Assembly (NCBI GenBank): GCA_019119875.1
Contig: DWWG01000075.1
Location: forward strand, 1-32,689
DNA length: 32,689 nucleotides
Origin: Candidatus Dietzia intestinigallinarum
Lineage (GTDB): Bacteria; Actinomycetota; Actinomycetes; Mycobacteriales; Mycobacteriaceae
Reading direction: 5' to 3'
Part shown: positions 1-8,747 of the stretch, piece by piece
How the letters are laid out: each line of letters opens with the position of its first letter
Numbering within the stretch: position 1 is the first letter of the stretch
The notes under the pieces: model-generated
The model's database searches: none
The model's input: only the letters and a program-made list of their open reading frames with translations
Told to the model about the DNA's origin: nothing
Position numbers and translations under genes: made by a program

Positions 1-18
1 ACACCCCAGAGGGGTCCC

Positions 19-627
19 GTGACCACCACCCGCACCTTCGCCCGTTCGGCCGCCGTGATCGGCGCCGCCACCGCCCTGACCCTCGCCGGTGCCGGCGCGG
101 CGATGGCCACCACCCACACCTCTAACGTCGACGGCAACACGGTCTCGGTCACCTTCGAACTCGAAGGCAACCTCTTCGACTCCGACGCCTGCGGCGCCGT
201 TCTCGTCCAGACCACCGAGGCCGTGTCCGTGGCCGCGCAGTTGGCGGAGGCGACGAACAACAACAATCTGCTCGGCATACTGAAGGCCCTGAACAACAAT
301 GAGTCGGTCACCGTTCTCAAGACCGACGGAATCCTGATCGACTCCGCAGTTGCGGCCCTCACGCTGGCGAACCGGGCCGAAACGGTCTACGCCACTGACG
401 TCCCCTCCAACGTCTATGCGCTGGTCAGCGTATGCGTCTCGGACACGGCGAACCCCACCATCAACCCGTTCGTGATGGTGGGCAACCCTGTCGACGCGGT
501 GGTGGGCAGTGTCCAGTCGGCCAGCACAGGTGACAGCCTGGGTGCCGCATCGTCGCTTCTCCAGTCGGGCAACGGCACCGAGGGCAATCTCTCCGCGAGC
601 CTGCTCGGCGGCGGCAGCGGGGAGTAG
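19..627 (+). CDS. Secreted two-cysteine protein, paralog 1
   Basis: A 202-residue exported protein of unknown function. The GTG start follows a purine-rich AGAGGGG at 9-14. The N-terminus is a typical Sec signal peptide: Arg/Thr-rich start, Ala/Leu core, likely cleavage after AMA near residue 30. The mature part begins with a strand-like NVDGNTVSVTF stretch, then a cysteine in ACGAVLV, an Asn-rich segment (NNNN twice), the motif VPSNVYALVSVC with the second cysteine, and VGNPVDAVVGS. The tail is rich in Gly and Ser. The two cysteines probably form a disulfide outside the cell. Three further genes at 7991-10314 encode relatives with the same layout. I do not recognise a named family. The call as a secreted protein is firm; the function is open. 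Confidence 0.85.
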   Translation: MTTTRTFARSAAVIGAATALTLAGAGAAMATTHTSNVDGNTVSVTFELEGNLFDSDACGAVLVQTTEAVSVAAQLAEATNNNNLLGILKALNNNESVTVLKTDGILIDSAVAALTLANRAETVYATDVPSNVYALVSVCVSDTANPTINPFVMVGNPVDAVVGSVQSASTGDSLGAASSLLQSGNGTEGNLSASLLGGGSGE

Positions 628-655
628 ACAGCACGGCTGCACCCCGTCAACGCGC

Positions 656-689
656 GGATGCCCGGCCGGGCCACCCCGGTCGGGCATCC
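656..689 (+). terminator. Hairpin terminator after secreted paralog 1
   Basis: Two 15-base arms (656-670 and 675-689) pair completely, with one G-U, around a four-base CCAC loop, about 28 bases after the stop codon. A short T-rich tail (TCATTTCG) follows. This is a strong stem of the GC-rich actinobacterial type and probably ends the upstream transcript. Confidence 0.75.
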
Positions 690-887
690 GTCATTTCGCG
701 GTGCGAACGTCGGCTCCCGTGCGAGCGCCGCGGAGCCCGGGCAGTTCTCGATCTCAGACGACCCCTCCCTGAAGGGTGAGGAACGCGTGTCGCGATCTGC
801 CCCGACGGCTCGCCCACGTGTAATCCCCCTTGAGGTCGCCCACTCAACGGACGAGGGGGACCACTGCTGCGTTGCGGAGGAGATCGA
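690..887 (+). promoter_or_regulatory. Leader region of the Ser/Thr kinase gene
   Basis: About 200 bases without a gene. It must hold the kinase promoter, but I see no clear -35/-10 pair. An imperfect nested inverted repeat lies at 824-860: outer arms TCCCCCT and AGGGGGA, inner arms TGAG and CTCA. It ends about 28 bases before the GTG start and could be an operator or an RNA hairpin. The ribosome binding site is GCGGAGGAGA at 874-883. Confidence 0.35.
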
Positions 888-2768
888 GTGGGCGAGGAGG
901 CAGTCGGCACCGTCATCGGTGGTTACCGCATCGAAGCAGTAATCGGAGTGGGCGGGATGAGCACCGTGTACCGGGCCCGACACCCGCGGCTCCCCCGCTC
1001 GGATGCACTGAAGGTCCTGTCCGGACTGGCGATCTCGCAGGACCCGACCGCGCGGAGACGCTTCGAGCGCGAAGCCTCCCGGGTCGCGGGGCTGACGCAC
1101 CCGAACATCGTCCGGATCTACGATTCCGGCACCGACGACACCGTGTCGTGGCTGAGCATGGAGCTCATCGAGGGCACCGATGCGCTCGGACTGCTGGAGG
1201 AACACCCGGGCGGACTGCCCCTCCCCCAGTCCGTGGAGCTGGTCCGCGCGATTGCCGAGGCACTGGACCACTCCCACCGACACGGGGTGCAACACCGCGA
1301 CGTCAAACCCGGCAACATCCTGGTCGACCGCTCCCGGTCCACTGTGCGATACGCGCTGGGAGACTTCGGCATCGCGCGGGCCTCCACCGACCCCAGGATG
1401 ACCCAGTCCGGAACCGTTCTGGGCACCGTCGACTATTGCTCTCCGGAACAGCTCGCCGATCAGCCTCTCGACGGCAGCTGCGACCAGTACTCCCTCGCCG
1501 CCACCACGGTGCATCTGCTCAGCGGACAGCGGCCCTACGGCACGGCCGGAGTCGCCACCATCGCACACCGACAGCTGACGGCGCAGGCACCGCGGCCCTC
1601 GGAGCTGCGTCCGGACCTGCCGACTGAGGTCGACGCGGTGATCGCCCGTGCGATGTCGAAGGAGCCGGCGGACCGCTACCCCGACTGCCGGACGTTCGCC
1701 GTCGATCTGGCCGCAGCCCTGCTGCCCCCGACCGCGCTGCAGGGGCCGGATTCCGATTCCACAACAGGAGGCCGAAGTCCGCGGCGCGCACGCCTCGCCG
1801 CCGCCCACAGGAAGTTTCGCGGCTGGGCCGCTCCTCGCCGCCGGAGACGCGCGATGGCTGCAGTAGCCGCCATCGCCGCGACCGTCGCCGTCGTCACCGC
1901 CGCCACGGATGGCTTCCGCCTGTCCGGATCCGTCGAAGGGACCGGCGACGGTATCGCGGCCGACGCCGGCAACCGGATCGGCACCGGTCGACCGGGAGCC
2001 GACGAGACCGCGCCGGCATCATCTGGTTCGCCGCCTCTCGGGCGCTCCCCCACGGATCCTGCGGCGGTCGGCGGGTCCGCAACTGCCCACCCGGAGGGAT
2101 CCGTCGCCACCGTCCCGACCGATGACGCGCTGGACACCGACGTGTTCCCGGGCTCGGCCGACCCCGCGGTCCCTCCGGAACCAGCACCGGCGCCGGCACC
2201 GGCGCCGGAGGCCGGCGACCACGACCCGGTCCCGGCCGACGTCTCCGCGGGCCCTGCACCCCGAGGAGCGGCGGCCCCGGTCCCGCTCGCGTCGTCACCG
2301 GCGGTCGGCGGCTCCGGGCAGCCGGGTATGCGTGATGCCGCCGGCGTCATCGATCCGTGCCGGGTGCCCGAGTCCGTGCTGACCTCCGCGGGGCTGAGCG
2401 AGATGCACCGTGGCACCGCGCCCGGCCCGGTCCGCGACTGCTTCGCCCGACTGCGGTCGGATCCCGACCGGACGATCGAGTTCGTGTTCTACCCCTCCGG
2501 AGTTTCCGGGCCGGAGGCCGACGCGTCCCGGACCGCCTTCGCGTACGCGCCGGCCACCGAATCAGGGTGGCGGGCATACCGCACCAGCGTGATAGTCCTC
2601 GGCGACAGGTACGTCTACTGCTCCGTGGGACGCATGATCCCCGGCGAGGGCCTGTTCGAGATCTACACGCTCTCCGACACCACGGACAGCACCTCCGGCG
2701 AAGACAGCACCTGCTCGCGCCTCATCGGCCTGGCAGACGACCTGACCGCAGCGATAGGCACGTTATGA
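888..2768 (+). CDS. Membrane Ser/Thr protein kinase with extracytoplasmic sensor domain
   Basis: A 626-residue Hanks-type kinase of the actinobacterial Pkn family. The kinase domain (about residues 12-275) has a glycine loop (IGVGGMSTVY), the ATP lysine at about residue 42 in DALKVL, the catalytic HRDVKPGN with Asp near 138, DFG with Asp near 159, and SPEQ of the activation segment. All key residues are present, so it should be active. A basic stretch and one membrane helix follow at about 320-342. A long Pro/Ala/Gly/Asp linker (about 345-485, including PAPAPAP) leads to an outside domain from about residue 490 with four cysteines (PC, DC, YC, TC), suggesting two disulfides. That domain loosely recalls mycobacterial sensor or lipoprotein folds; its ligand is unknown. 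The GTG start is set by GGAGGAGA upstream. The stop overlaps the next ATG (ATGA), so the two genes are likely coupled in translation. Confidence 0.9.
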   Translation: MGEEAVGTVIGGYRIEAVIGVGGMSTVYRARHPRLPRSDALKVLSGLAISQDPTARRRFEREASRVAGLTHPNIVRIYDSGTDDTVSWLSMELIEGTDALGLLEEHPGGLPLPQSVELVRAIAEALDHSHRHGVQHRDVKPGNILVDRSRSTVRYALGDFGIARASTDPRMTQSGTVLGTVDYCSPEQLADQPLDGSCDQYSLAATTVHLLSGQRPYGTAGVATIAHRQLTAQAPRPSELRPDLPTEVDAVIARAMSKEPADRYPDCRTFAVDLAAALLPPTALQGPDSDSTTGGRSPRRARLAAAHRKFRGWAAPRRRRRAMAAVAAIAATVAVVTAATDGFRLSGSVEGTGDGIAADAGNRIGTGRPGADETAPASSGSPPLGRSPTDPAAVGGSATAHPEGSVATVPTDDALDTDVFPGSADPAVPPEPAPAPAPAPEAGDHDPVPADVSAGPAPRGAAAPVPLASSPAVGGSGQPGMRDAAGVIDPCRVPESVLTSAGLSEMHRGTAPGPVRDCFARLRSDPDRTIEFVFYPSGVSGPEADASRTAFAYAPATESGWRAYRTSVIVLGDRYVYCSVGRMIPGEGLFEIYTLSDTTDSTSGEDSTCSRLIGLADDLTAAIGTL

Positions 2769-3107
2769 CAGATCCCACTCTCCTCCTCCCCCGGGAACAC
2801 CCGCAGCCGCGCCGCCGCGCGGCGGTCACCGAACCGAGGCCACGCGCGGTTTATCTGCGCCGCCGCATCACCGCCATAGTGATCCTCGTCGCGGTTGTCG
2901 TCCTGCTCGGCTGGTTGATCGCCTCAGCCGTGACCCGCTCGGCAACGCCCTCCCCCCGAGCCGTGGCCCGCGGACACGCCACTGGTGGTCGTCGACCCGG
3001 CCGAGAGCTCCGGTGTCGACTGGTGCGCGGAAACGGAACTGCCGCGCGTTGAACCCCAGCAGAAGTTCCACCATTCCCGCGGCACCTCCGACTGCTCCAC
3101 CCGCTGA
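2765..3107 (+). pseudogene. Small membrane protein, probable frameshift at a C run
   Basis: The ATG overlaps the kinase stop by four bases. The frame encodes a basic N-terminus and one strong membrane helix (VILVAVVVLLGWLIASAV, near residues 38-55), then at a run of six C (about 2952-2957) enters an Arg-rich stretch that ends at 3052 (95 residues). Removing one C joins the frame to a more protein-like tail (SPEPWPADTPLVVVDPAESS, then two cysteines) ending at 3107. That gives about 113 residues, only four bases from the convergent regulator gene's stop. The restored protein would have one outside domain with two Cys, like the kinase sensor domain. This could be a true frameshift, slippage at the C run, or a sequencing error. 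The family is not recognised. Confidence 0.6.
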
Positions 3108-3111
3108 GCCT

Positions 3112-5394
3112 TCACCCGCTGAGCCGGCTCCACAGTGCGGCCGCGGCACGTCGATTGGCCACGCCCAGCTTCCGGTAGATGGTCCTGGCGTGAGTCTTGA
3201 CGGTGTTGATCGACACGCCCAGTTCGGCAGCGATCTCGCCCAGCGCGAGATCCTCGGCGATCAGCTCGAGCACCTCCTGCTCCCGGTAGGTCAGCCCGGC
3301 GAAGGGATCGGGGGCGCGGCCACGGGTCCGGAGTGTCAACACGTCCTCAGCGATGTCCCGATGGGTTCCCCCGTCGCGGACGTACCCGGCCAACAGCTTC
3401 TCCAGGGTCGGACCGGCCACCAACAGCGGCTGCAGCACCCCGGACCGTTCCGCGAGCGCGCACGCCGCATCCACATGCCGGTTGACGCCCCGACGGTCCC
3501 CGGCCCGGTGGGCCAGCTGGGCCCGGACCACCTCGGCGTGCAGCCGAGCGTGCAAGGGCAGCGACCGGTCCGCAAAGCCGGAGATCAATACCGAGGCCCC
3601 GTCCAGGTCACCAGAATCGGCCAGCGCACCGGCCAACATCGCGGCCGAGACCTCGTCGTGGATCGCCGCGGGATCGATCTGCCCGATGTGCTCATTCCGG
3701 CTCAGCCGGATTCGGATCCGCAGCGCTAATTTGGCCCCCGGCCAGTCGAATCCGAATTTCGCCCGGTCCGGCACTCGGATCAAAGCCGCAACCGCGCCGG
3801 GGAGCAGGTCCGCACGCCCACTCTCCGTCACCAGCCAGGCGTAATACGCCGTGGCGAACCACCGCAGGTCGGCGGTGATCGGTGCGTCGTCGAGATTCTG
3901 GAAAAGCGCCAGCGCACGCTGTTGATCGCCTTTCCAGTAGGCGACGAAGAACTCGGCGAAGCGGCCGATTCCGGTAAAACCTGCTCGTCCCTCGGAACCC
4001 TCGGCCGCCTCCGCGCGAGCCTCGTCACTGAGCTCGCTCAACTCGCGAAACCGTCCCGTGACGGCCAGCCCCCACATGGCGACGCCCCGAGCGAGACCGA
4101 TCACCGCCGGATCCCCCAGCTCCCGCGCCCGGTCGAGCAACTCGATCGCCTGCGTCACGCTGGAGGCGACGTCCACACCGGAACGCACCCGGACCGTGGC
4201 GAGCAGAATCCGTACCCTCAGCAACTGCCCGGGCGGACACCAGGCGGCCGCTTCCGCCTCTGCGTGCGCGGTCGTGTCGGCCACGGCACCGCGGTCGTCG
4301 AGCAGAAAGGCGTCGGTGACCGCCGCGACCCAGGTCGCGGTGCAGGCACCCGCCCGCTCCCGCACGCGCACCCGCGCCAGCAGCGCCGGGATGAGCTCCT
4401 CGCGGCCCAGCGTCCGCAGACAACAGGCCCGGACCCGCATGACTTCTGCCCGGCTGCCCCACGGCGTGGGCAGACCTGCCAACAGGGCCTCGACCTGATC
4501 GGCTGCCGCCGAGACAACCAGCTCCGGCCACTGCGCGAGGATGATGTCGACCAGCAGATCGAACGCCCCGGCCTTCTGCGCGTACTCGGCGGCCCCCAAC
4601 GGATCGATATCCCGCAGATGCTCGGCGGCGCGCCTCGCCACCGTGCGGTGCCGCTTCCGGACCTCCTGGTCGGCGAGTACCTCGACCGCGGCGGTGACGA
4701 CATCGGGCCATCTGTACACGGTTCCCGCGCTGCATTCCTCATCGACCAGGAGCAATCCGTGATCGCGTGCGAACCACTCCAGCCCGCTGGGCGCCTCCTC
4801 GCCCAGCACAGCGGCCGCGGTGCCGGCGCGGAACCGTCCCAGTACCGCCGTGTCGAGGAGCAGGCGTCTCAGCGACGGTTCGAGCCCACCTAGAACCTGT
4901 TCGTCCAGGTAACGGGCCAGCGACACGGGCCAGGCGCCGGATTCGGACGGACCGGCGGTGACCGCCCACACCGCGATCGGCCAGCCTCCGGTGAGCGCGT
5001 ACACGGCGTCGCCGTCGTCACCGAATCGCTCCCTCAGGGCGCGCCGGTCAAGCGCCAGGTACTGCGGTCCCACCGCCGCGGTGCGTGGATCCGCCGCCAC
5101 GGCGTCGAAGGCACCGCCGGCGGGCCTACCCAGCAGGATCACCGAGGGGCCACCGGCGCGAGCTGCGGCCACACGAGCGGCAAGCTTCCTCTCGGGCTGC
5201 AGGTGGGCGTCATCAACCACCTCCACCTGTGCTCCCGGCCCGGCATCGTCGACGCCGAAACGCCTCCAATGGTCGGCGGCGGCGGTCTTACCGAAACCGG
5301 CCGGCGCCGTCACCGCGACCACGGGAGAGCGACCGAGCGCCACGGAAACTGCCCGATCCAGTTCGTGACGCGCCAGCATCTGATCCACGTTCAT
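3112..5394 (-). CDS. Large LuxR-family ATPase regulator (LAL/MalT type), copy 1
   Basis: A 760-residue transcription regulator. The N-terminus carries a P-loop (APAGFGKT, residues 30-37) and a Walker B-like VEVVDDAH (about 57-64), as in the STAND ATPases of the MalT/LAL group. The middle is a long Ala/Leu/Arg helical region compatible with TPR-like sensor repeats. The last 60 residues are a LuxR helix-turn-helix: LTYREQEVLELIAEDLALGE, then SINTVKTHARTIYRKLGV. These proteins usually switch on after binding an inducer and ATP; the inducer is unknown here. The ATG overlaps the stop of copy 2 by four bases, so both are in one operon. It is convergent with the kinase and small membrane gene. Confidence 0.88.
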   Translation of the reverse strand: MNVDQMLARHELDRAVSVALGRSPVVAVTAPAGFGKTAAADHWRRFGVDDAGPGAQVEVVDDAHLQPERKLAARVAAARAGGPSVILLGRPAGGAFDAVAADPRTAAVGPQYLALDRRALRERFGDDGDAVYALTGGWPIAVWAVTAGPSESGAWPVSLARYLDEQVLGGLEPSLRRLLLDTAVLGRFRAGTAAAVLGEEAPSGLEWFARDHGLLLVDEECSAGTVYRWPDVVTAAVEVLADQEVRKRHRTVARRAAEHLRDIDPLGAAEYAQKAGAFDLLVDIILAQWPELVVSAAADQVEALLAGLPTPWGSRAEVMRVRACCLRTLGREELIPALLARVRVRERAGACTATWVAAVTDAFLLDDRGAVADTTAHAEAEAAAWCPPGQLLRVRILLATVRVRSGVDVASSVTQAIELLDRARELGDPAVIGLARGVAMWGLAVTGRFRELSELSDEARAEAAEGSEGRAGFTGIGRFAEFFVAYWKGDQQRALALFQNLDDAPITADLRWFATAYYAWLVTESGRADLLPGAVAALIRVPDRAKFGFDWPGAKLALRIRIRLSRNEHIGQIDPAAIHDEVSAAMLAGALADSGDLDGASVLISGFADRSLPLHARLHAEVVRAQLAHRAGDRRGVNRHVDAACALAERSGVLQPLLVAGPTLEKLLAGYVRDGGTHRDIAEDVLTLRTRGRAPDPFAGLTYREQEVLELIAEDLALGEIAAELGVSINTVKTHARTIYRKLGVANRRAAAALWSRLSG

Positions 5395-7631
5395 CCCATC
5401 CGCGCCACTGCGTCGATTCTGTCGGACACGCCCAACCTGCGGTACAGCGACCGGGTGTGGTCCTTGGCGGTGCTGGCCGAGATCCCGACCTTCCCGGCGA
5501 TCTCAGCGATCGTCCGGTTGGTGGCCAGATATCCGTAGATTTCGCGTTCGCGCTCCGTCAGCGATGCGCCGCTGCGACGCAGTGCCCGCTCTACGAGGAT
5601 CCGGCGCAGGTGTTCCTCCGCGTCGATGCCGACGTGCGCGGTCCGGACGAGCAACGCTCCCGCCTCGTGTTCCCCGATCAGGAACGGCCCCCATATCCCA
5701 TCCGGTTCGGCCCAGACCAGTGCCTGGTTGACCGAGTTCCGCGCCTCGGTATTGCGCCCGATGCGCGCGTGACACACCGCTTGACACAACATTCCGGTGA
5801 TCAAGACCTGAGTTGGCAGCTCCGTTCCGAGTGCGTGGTCGAGCAGTCGCTGAGCCCGTGCATGCGCACCGGCACGGGCATAGGCGACGGCCACCATGAC
5901 CTGCAGCGCCGGCGACGTCTGCCCCTCGGCCACACGTGCCAGGATCTCCAGCGCCGGGCGCTGCCGCCCTTCTCGCAGGTGCAGGTACGCGTCCAGTATC
6001 TGACGGTGGACGTCGATCTCGGCCAGGCCGAGGTCTGCGGGAACCGCGGCGATCGCCCTTCGCAGGACAGCCGGATTACCGCCGGAGTCGCGGGCTGTGT
6101 AGGCGGCCAGGATCTGCGCTGTCGCCCGCCAGAAACGGCCGGTGTCTCGATGCGCCACGACCTCGGCCACGAGCCGTTTCGCCTCGTCCGAGTTCCCCCG
6201 CCAGTAGGCGACCATCGCCAACATCACACGTACTCTGCCGTCTTCATCCGGCCCCCCGACCGAGCCGAGAAGTTCCACCGCGGCGGTGAACGACCCGGTG
6301 AATGCCAGCTCGGTGGCCCGGTCCAGGCTGATCCGTGCCTCCACCGCCGGTGATCGGTCCGGTTCACCCGCCTGCGTCAGTCCCTCGAAACGCACGACGT
6401 TGTTCGAGTGGCCCGGCCGCCACCAGGCGACGATGACGGCGAGCAGATGCTGCAGCGCTGCCCAGCGGGAAGCGTCCGCCGCCGCGACCCGGTCCAGGGC
6501 GGTCGGCTCGGCGGCCGCGACCTCCGCTACATCTGTCGCGACCGCAAGCCGGTGAAACGCTGCCAGATCAGGATCCCGAATCCGGTCGGAGGAGACCGGC
6601 GCCGCGATCGTCGTCGTCGGCTCACCCCCTTCACCCCAGAGCTCGACCACCTCACGCACCGCCCGAACATCGGGGCGCTCCCGCTGCCGGTGCGGCAGCG
6701 CATCGAGGACGGCGAGCACGGTGGCGCGGTCGCCGTCGAACACCAGCTCCGGCCACCCCCGTAGCACCACTGCACTGGCCAGGTCAGGCTGCCCGCACGT
6801 CAACGCCAGCCGCGCGGCGGACGACGGAGTACGCGTGGACACCTCCTCGACTCCGGCACGCAGCGCGTTCACCGCCGCGTCCGGGTCTACCGCGGCAGCA
6901 TGGCGAAATGCTGCAGCACCAAAGCCGTCAGCCCACCGGAAGATCGTGTGGGCGCCGCCCGCAGAAGGGGTCAGCGGGGCACCTGCTGTGATCCATTCCG
7001 CGATATGGGGCACTGCAGACTGTCCGACCACCCGGCTCATCGTCGCGGAGTCGAAGCGGGACAACATGGCCGCCCGGAGCAGGGTGCGACCGGCCTCAGG
7101 ACCGAGCGCGGCCAGCAGGTTGCTCACCACGCCGTCAGCCGCCCCAGAGCCACTGGCAGCCGCAGGCCAGGAGGTGTCGACGACCGCCTGCTGATCTGAC
7201 CGTCCCTCGCCCTGGTGCAGTTCCAGATCGGCCGCGCTGATCAGCGCGAATTCCGTGCCGGCGAGCTCCCGAAAATACTTTCCCGGCAGGCCCTGATGTC
7301 CACACAGCACCACGCGCGGCGTACCCGGCCCACGAAGGGCCCATGACAACAGTTCGCGACCGCGCACCGGGTCCATTTCGTCCGCATCATCGACCACCAC
7401 CACCGGTACCGCGGAGTCCCTCTGCCTCAAGCCCGGGTCGGCGTTCCAGGACACGAGCGCGTCCACGTCCAGACGGTCCGGCGACGGCCATGACACCGCG
7501 TCGCGGTCGCCCACCCAGCGAGTCAGCGCGGCGGTCTTGCCGTATCCGCGCGGCGCGCACACCAACACCACCGCGGCGCGATCGATCGCGGCAGCGAGCA
7601 GCCCGTTGATCCGCTGATGACGCGTTCCCAC
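5391..7631 (-). CDS. Large LuxR-family ATPase regulator (LAL/MalT type), copy 2
   Basis: About 746 residues from the preferred GTG at 7631, which has GGGAGG five bases upstream. An in-frame GTG at 7673 would give 760 residues but lies beside a palindrome and has no clear ribosome site. The layout matches copy 1: P-loop APRGYGKT (about residues 26-33), Walker B VVVVDDAD (about 77-84), a long helical middle, and a C-terminal LuxR helix-turn-helix (LTEREREIYGYLATNRT, then SASTAKDHTRSLYRRLGV). It is diverged from copy 1 rather than a recent duplicate. First gene of the two-regulator operon, transcribed away from the secreted paralogs at 7991-10314, which makes those a natural candidate target. 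Confidence 0.85.
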   Translation of the reverse strand: MGTRHQRINGLLAAAIDRAAVVLVCAPRGYGKTAALTRWVGDRDAVSWPSPDRLDVDALVSWNADPGLRQRDSAVPVVVVDDADEMDPVRGRELLSWALRGPGTPRVVLCGHQGLPGKYFRELAGTEFALISAADLELHQGEGRSDQQAVVDTSWPAAASGSGAADGVVSNLLAALGPEAGRTLLRAAMLSRFDSATMSRVVGQSAVPHIAEWITAGAPLTPSAGGAHTIFRWADGFGAAAFRHAAAVDPDAAVNALRAGVEEVSTRTPSSAARLALTCGQPDLASAVVLRGWPELVFDGDRATVLAVLDALPHRQRERPDVRAVREVVELWGEGGEPTTTIAAPVSSDRIRDPDLAAFHRLAVATDVAEVAAAEPTALDRVAAADASRWAALQHLLAVIVAWWRPGHSNNVVRFEGLTQAGEPDRSPAVEARISLDRATELAFTGSFTAAVELLGSVGGPDEDGRVRVMLAMVAYWRGNSDEAKRLVAEVVAHRDTGRFWRATAQILAAYTARDSGGNPAVLRRAIAAVPADLGLAEIDVHRQILDAYLHLREGRQRPALEILARVAEGQTSPALQVMVAVAYARAGAHARAQRLLDHALGTELPTQVLITGMLCQAVCHARIGRNTEARNSVNQALVWAEPDGIWGPFLIGEHEAGALLVRTAHVGIDAEEHLRRILVERALRRSGASLTEREREIYGYLATNRTIAEIAGKVGISASTAKDHTRSLYRRLGVSDRIDAVARMG

Positions 7632-7673
7632 CAGTGCCTCCCGTCCCCGGTGTCGCCGCTCGCCCACCACCAC

Positions 7674-7686
7674 ACGAAACTTTCGT
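7674..7686. promoter_or_regulatory. Perfect palindrome upstream of the LAL regulators
   Basis: ACGAAA, a central C and TTTCGT form a perfect 13-base inverted repeat, 43 bases before the preferred start of the second LAL gene. It is unusually AT-rich for this DNA. It could be an autoregulatory operator of the LuxR-type proteins or of another factor. No second copy was noticed by eye in the window. Confidence 0.4.
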
Positions 7687-7990
7687 TTAGAACCGCTTCA
7701 GCGTAAGGCTTGAGGGCCGCGAGAGAAGGAAGCGCTTATCGATTCACCCCCATGGATCCGGCTGAATGTTCCGGTCCGACACCGAGACTGGGAGACCACG
7801 TGCAGTGCACCGGGAGCCCGAGGCCGCCAACCCCGGCGCTGACGCGCTCGATCCGTTCGGATTTCTCATTTCCCCTTCCGGTCCCTGAGGACACGGTTAA
7901 TCTTGCCGCTGGCGCAGGAAGCCCGAATCACCTCCGTCGGCACCGGCACCGCATCTCCCCTTCCCCTCTCCTCTTGGATCGGAGCCCCTC
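7687..7990. other. Divergent intergenic region between LAL genes and secreted paralogs
   Basis: About 300 bases with no supported gene. It must hold the promoters of the LAL operon (minus strand) and of secreted paralog 2 (plus strand). A GGATCGGAG at 7976-7984 may serve as ribosome site for the gene at 7991. I see no clear sigma-factor boxes or strong hairpins. A short open frame on the plus strand (about 7710-8117) runs into the paralog gene in another frame and is not convincing. Confidence 0.3.
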
Positions 7991-8572
7991 ATGGCAACCC
8001 CTCGTACCGCACTCCGCGGCCTCGGCGTTCTCGCCGCCGCATCCGGACTGGCCCTCGCCGGCGCCGGCGTCGCCTCCGCGACCACATCTGAGCACAGCGT
8101 CGACGGCGCCACCGTGACCGTGGACTTCGCGCTCGAGGAGGGTGACGCCGGCGACGTGTGCGGTGCCGCGCTCGTGCCGCCGGCCGCGGCAGCGGGGATC
8201 CTCGGGAACCTGGGCGGCGGAGAGGTGGACCTCGGCAACATCTTCGATTCCCTCGAGGAACTGGAAGGCGTCCACGTCCTCAAGGACGGTCTCCTGCCGA
8301 CCGCCAACCTGATCCCGGTCGTCTCCCCGACCGGCACGCTGACCGCCGAGAACGTCCCCTCGAACGTGTACCTGCTCGTCACCCTGTGCGGCAGCGATCC
8401 CTCGACTCCCGGCACCGACGTCGTGCTGGTGGGCAACCCCCTCGAGGCCATCGGCGGACTGAGTTCGGCGGGCCTGCTCGAGACCGGATCCGCACTGCTC
8501 CAGGGCGGCGAGGGTACGGGCCAGCTCGACCTCGGCACCCTGTCCTCCGCCCTCGGAGACGCCACAGAGTAG
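7991..8572 (+). CDS. Secreted two-cysteine protein, paralog 2
   Basis: A 193-residue secreted protein with a Sec signal peptide (LALAGAGVASA, cleavage near residue 30). The mature part matches the paralog pattern: SVDGATVTVDF, first cysteine in VCGAALVPP, an acidic Gly/Leu-rich middle, VPSNVYLLVTLC with the second cysteine, and VGNPLEAIGG. Compared with paralog 1 it lacks the Asn runs. First of three co-directional relatives, followed by its own hairpin terminator. Function unknown. Confidence 0.87.
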   Translation: MATPRTALRGLGVLAAASGLALAGAGVASATTSEHSVDGATVTVDFALEEGDAGDVCGAALVPPAAAAGILGNLGGGEVDLGNIFDSLEELEGVHVLKDGLLPTANLIPVVSPTGTLTAENVPSNVYLLVTLCGSDPSTPGTDVVLVGNPLEAIGGLSSAGLLETGSALLQGGEGTGQLDLGTLSSALGDATE

Positions 8573-8608
8573 TGACCTGCGCTACCCCCGGTCAGTGACC
8601 AGATCGAG

Positions 8609-8641
8609 GACGCCCGGCCCGGACGGAGAGGGCCGGGCGTC
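8609..8641 (+). terminator. Hairpin terminator after secreted paralog 2
   Basis: Arms at 8609-8620 and 8630-8641 pair perfectly over 12 GC-rich bases with a nine-base loop, about 36 bases after the stop. The tail (TCCGCATTTCG) resembles that of the terminator after paralog 1. Paralogs 2 and 3 are therefore probably separate transcripts. Confidence 0.72.
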
Positions 8642-8747
8642 TCCGCATTTCGCCCCGTCTGCGAGCGGCCGACGTAACACTGAGAGCCCACTGAGCGAAG
8701 AACCAAGGGAGAGTACCGTTTCGAGGCTCGACCCCAAGGAGTTAGCC

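Noticed and set aside
414-1808. A 464-codon minus-strand frame
   Set aside because: Antisense to the kinase and secreted paralog 1, low-complexity composition.
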